Positions 5,870-6,387 of a stretch of 6,387 nucleotides of DNA are shown one piece after another (the first letter of the stretch is position 1; each line of letters opens with the position of its first letter). The stretch spans positions 1 to 6,387 of the forward strand of contig JABAAS010000069.1 in assembly GCA_014238625.1 (NCBI GenBank), in the 5' to 3' direction. Origin of the DNA: Alphaproteobacteria bacterium. Lineage in GTDB: Bacteria; Pseudomonadota; Alphaproteobacteria; JABAAW01. The notes under the pieces are model-generated. The model was not told where the DNA came from, did no database searches, and saw only the letters and a list, made by a program, of their open reading frames with translations. The position numbers and the translations under genes are program-made.

Positions 5870-6387
5870 GTGATAGAGCTATCATCGGTTTCTGTTCGTT
5901 TTGGTATTGGCACGCCGCTATCGGTTTGCGCTTTGGACGGCTTGAGTTTATCGGTTAGTCGAGGTGAGTTTATTTCGGTTATAGGTTCGAACGGAGCTGG
6001 CAAGTCTACGCTTCTTAGCTGTTTAGCGGGCGATGTTTCAGCCAGCGATGGTCGAGTTATAATAGACGAGATAGATGTCACGCACATTCCGACCGAGCGT
6101 CGAGCGAGTTTAGTTTCGCGAGTTTTTCAGGATCCTTTGACTGGCACTTGTGGTTCTTTGACGATAGAGGAGAACATGGCTTTATCGATGGATAGGGGTA
6201 AGCGGCGAGGCTTTGATTTAGCTTTGAGTTCTCGCAAGCGAGCTCACTTTCGTTCTGAGTTGCGTCGTTTGGGCTTAGGATTAGAGGATAGGATGGGCGA
6301 GCGAGTAGATAGACTATCTGGCGGTCAGCGTCAGGCATTATCGTTATTGCTTGCGACTTTGTGCGAGGCACGAGTTTTTTTACTAGA
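5870..6387 (+). CDS. ABC transporter ATP-binding protein, TrpZ-like, truncated by window end
   Basis: This is the ATPase subunit that powers the importer, bound to the cytoplasmic side of the permease. The window holds 172 residues and two bases of the next codon. Seen in order are Walker A GSNGAGKST (39-47), the Q-loop VFQDP (85-89) followed by LTGTCGSLTIEEN (90-102), and the signature motif LSGGQRQALSLLLATL (149-164). The sequence stops at VFLL, exactly where the Walker B Asp is expected; the D-loop and H-loop lie outside. The TGTC-S-x-TIEEN segment and the RGKRRGF insert (109-115) match the ATPase subfamily that accompanies ABC_sub_bind receptors (COG1101 type, from memory). The GTG start lies 4 nt after the permease stop and has no strong Shine-Dalgarno, so it probably depends on reinitiation. 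The N-terminal ELSSVSVRFG is the usual first strand, supporting this start. Confidence 0.94.
   Translation, partial: MIELSSVSVRFGIGTPLSVCALDGLSLSVSRGEFISVIGSNGAGKSTLLSCLAGDVSASDGRVIIDEIDVTHIPTERRASLVSRVFQDPLTGTCGSLTIEENMALSMDRGKRRGFDLALSSRKRAHFRSELRRLGLGLEDRMGERVDRLSGGQRQALSLLLATLCEARVFLL

Overview
The window reads as an ordinary chromosomal segment of an alphaproteobacterium of moderate to low GC (sampled lines are roughly 35-50% GC). The lineage call is inferred from protein character: the UvrB insert around its DESH box, the RppH tail with its WRW and VPFK blocks, and the substrate-binding protein all resemble alphaproteobacterial versions as I remember them. No database search was possible.

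Layout. (1) 1-173: the 3' end of an RppH-like Nudix RNA pyrophosphohydrolase. (2) 177-2360: a complete uvrB on the + strand, beginning with GTG 3 nt after the rppH stop, so probably co-transcribed and translationally coupled. (3) 2364-3488, minus strand: a complete membrane sugar-phosphate transferase of the MraY/WecA/WbpL superfamily, convergent with uvrB and separated from it by 3 nt. (4) 3489-3723: a divergent, AT-rich intergenic region with a candidate minus-strand promoter, a 13-bp direct repeat and a small inverted repeat. (5) 3724-6387: an ABC importer operon of the TrpX/TrpY/TrpZ type, made of an exported substrate-binding protein, a membrane permease and an ATPase cut by the window edge just before its Walker B aspartate. 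A 54-nt GC-rich stem-loop lies between the first and second importer genes.

Functionally the window joins unrelated housekeeping units: mRNA 5'-end processing (RppH), nucleotide excision repair (UvrB), the first step of a lipid-linked surface glycan (the transferase) and uptake of a small organic solute, possibly an aromatic amino acid (the importer).

I see no mobile element, CRISPR array, tRNA, rRNA or phage gene, and no convincing undescribed system. The most informative non-gene signals are a sharp strand-dependent codon asymmetry (TTT/AAG in + genes against TTC/AAA in the minus gene), TAG stops in four of five completed genes, the operon-internal stem-loop, and a possible uvrB terminator that overlaps the convergent gene's stop codon.
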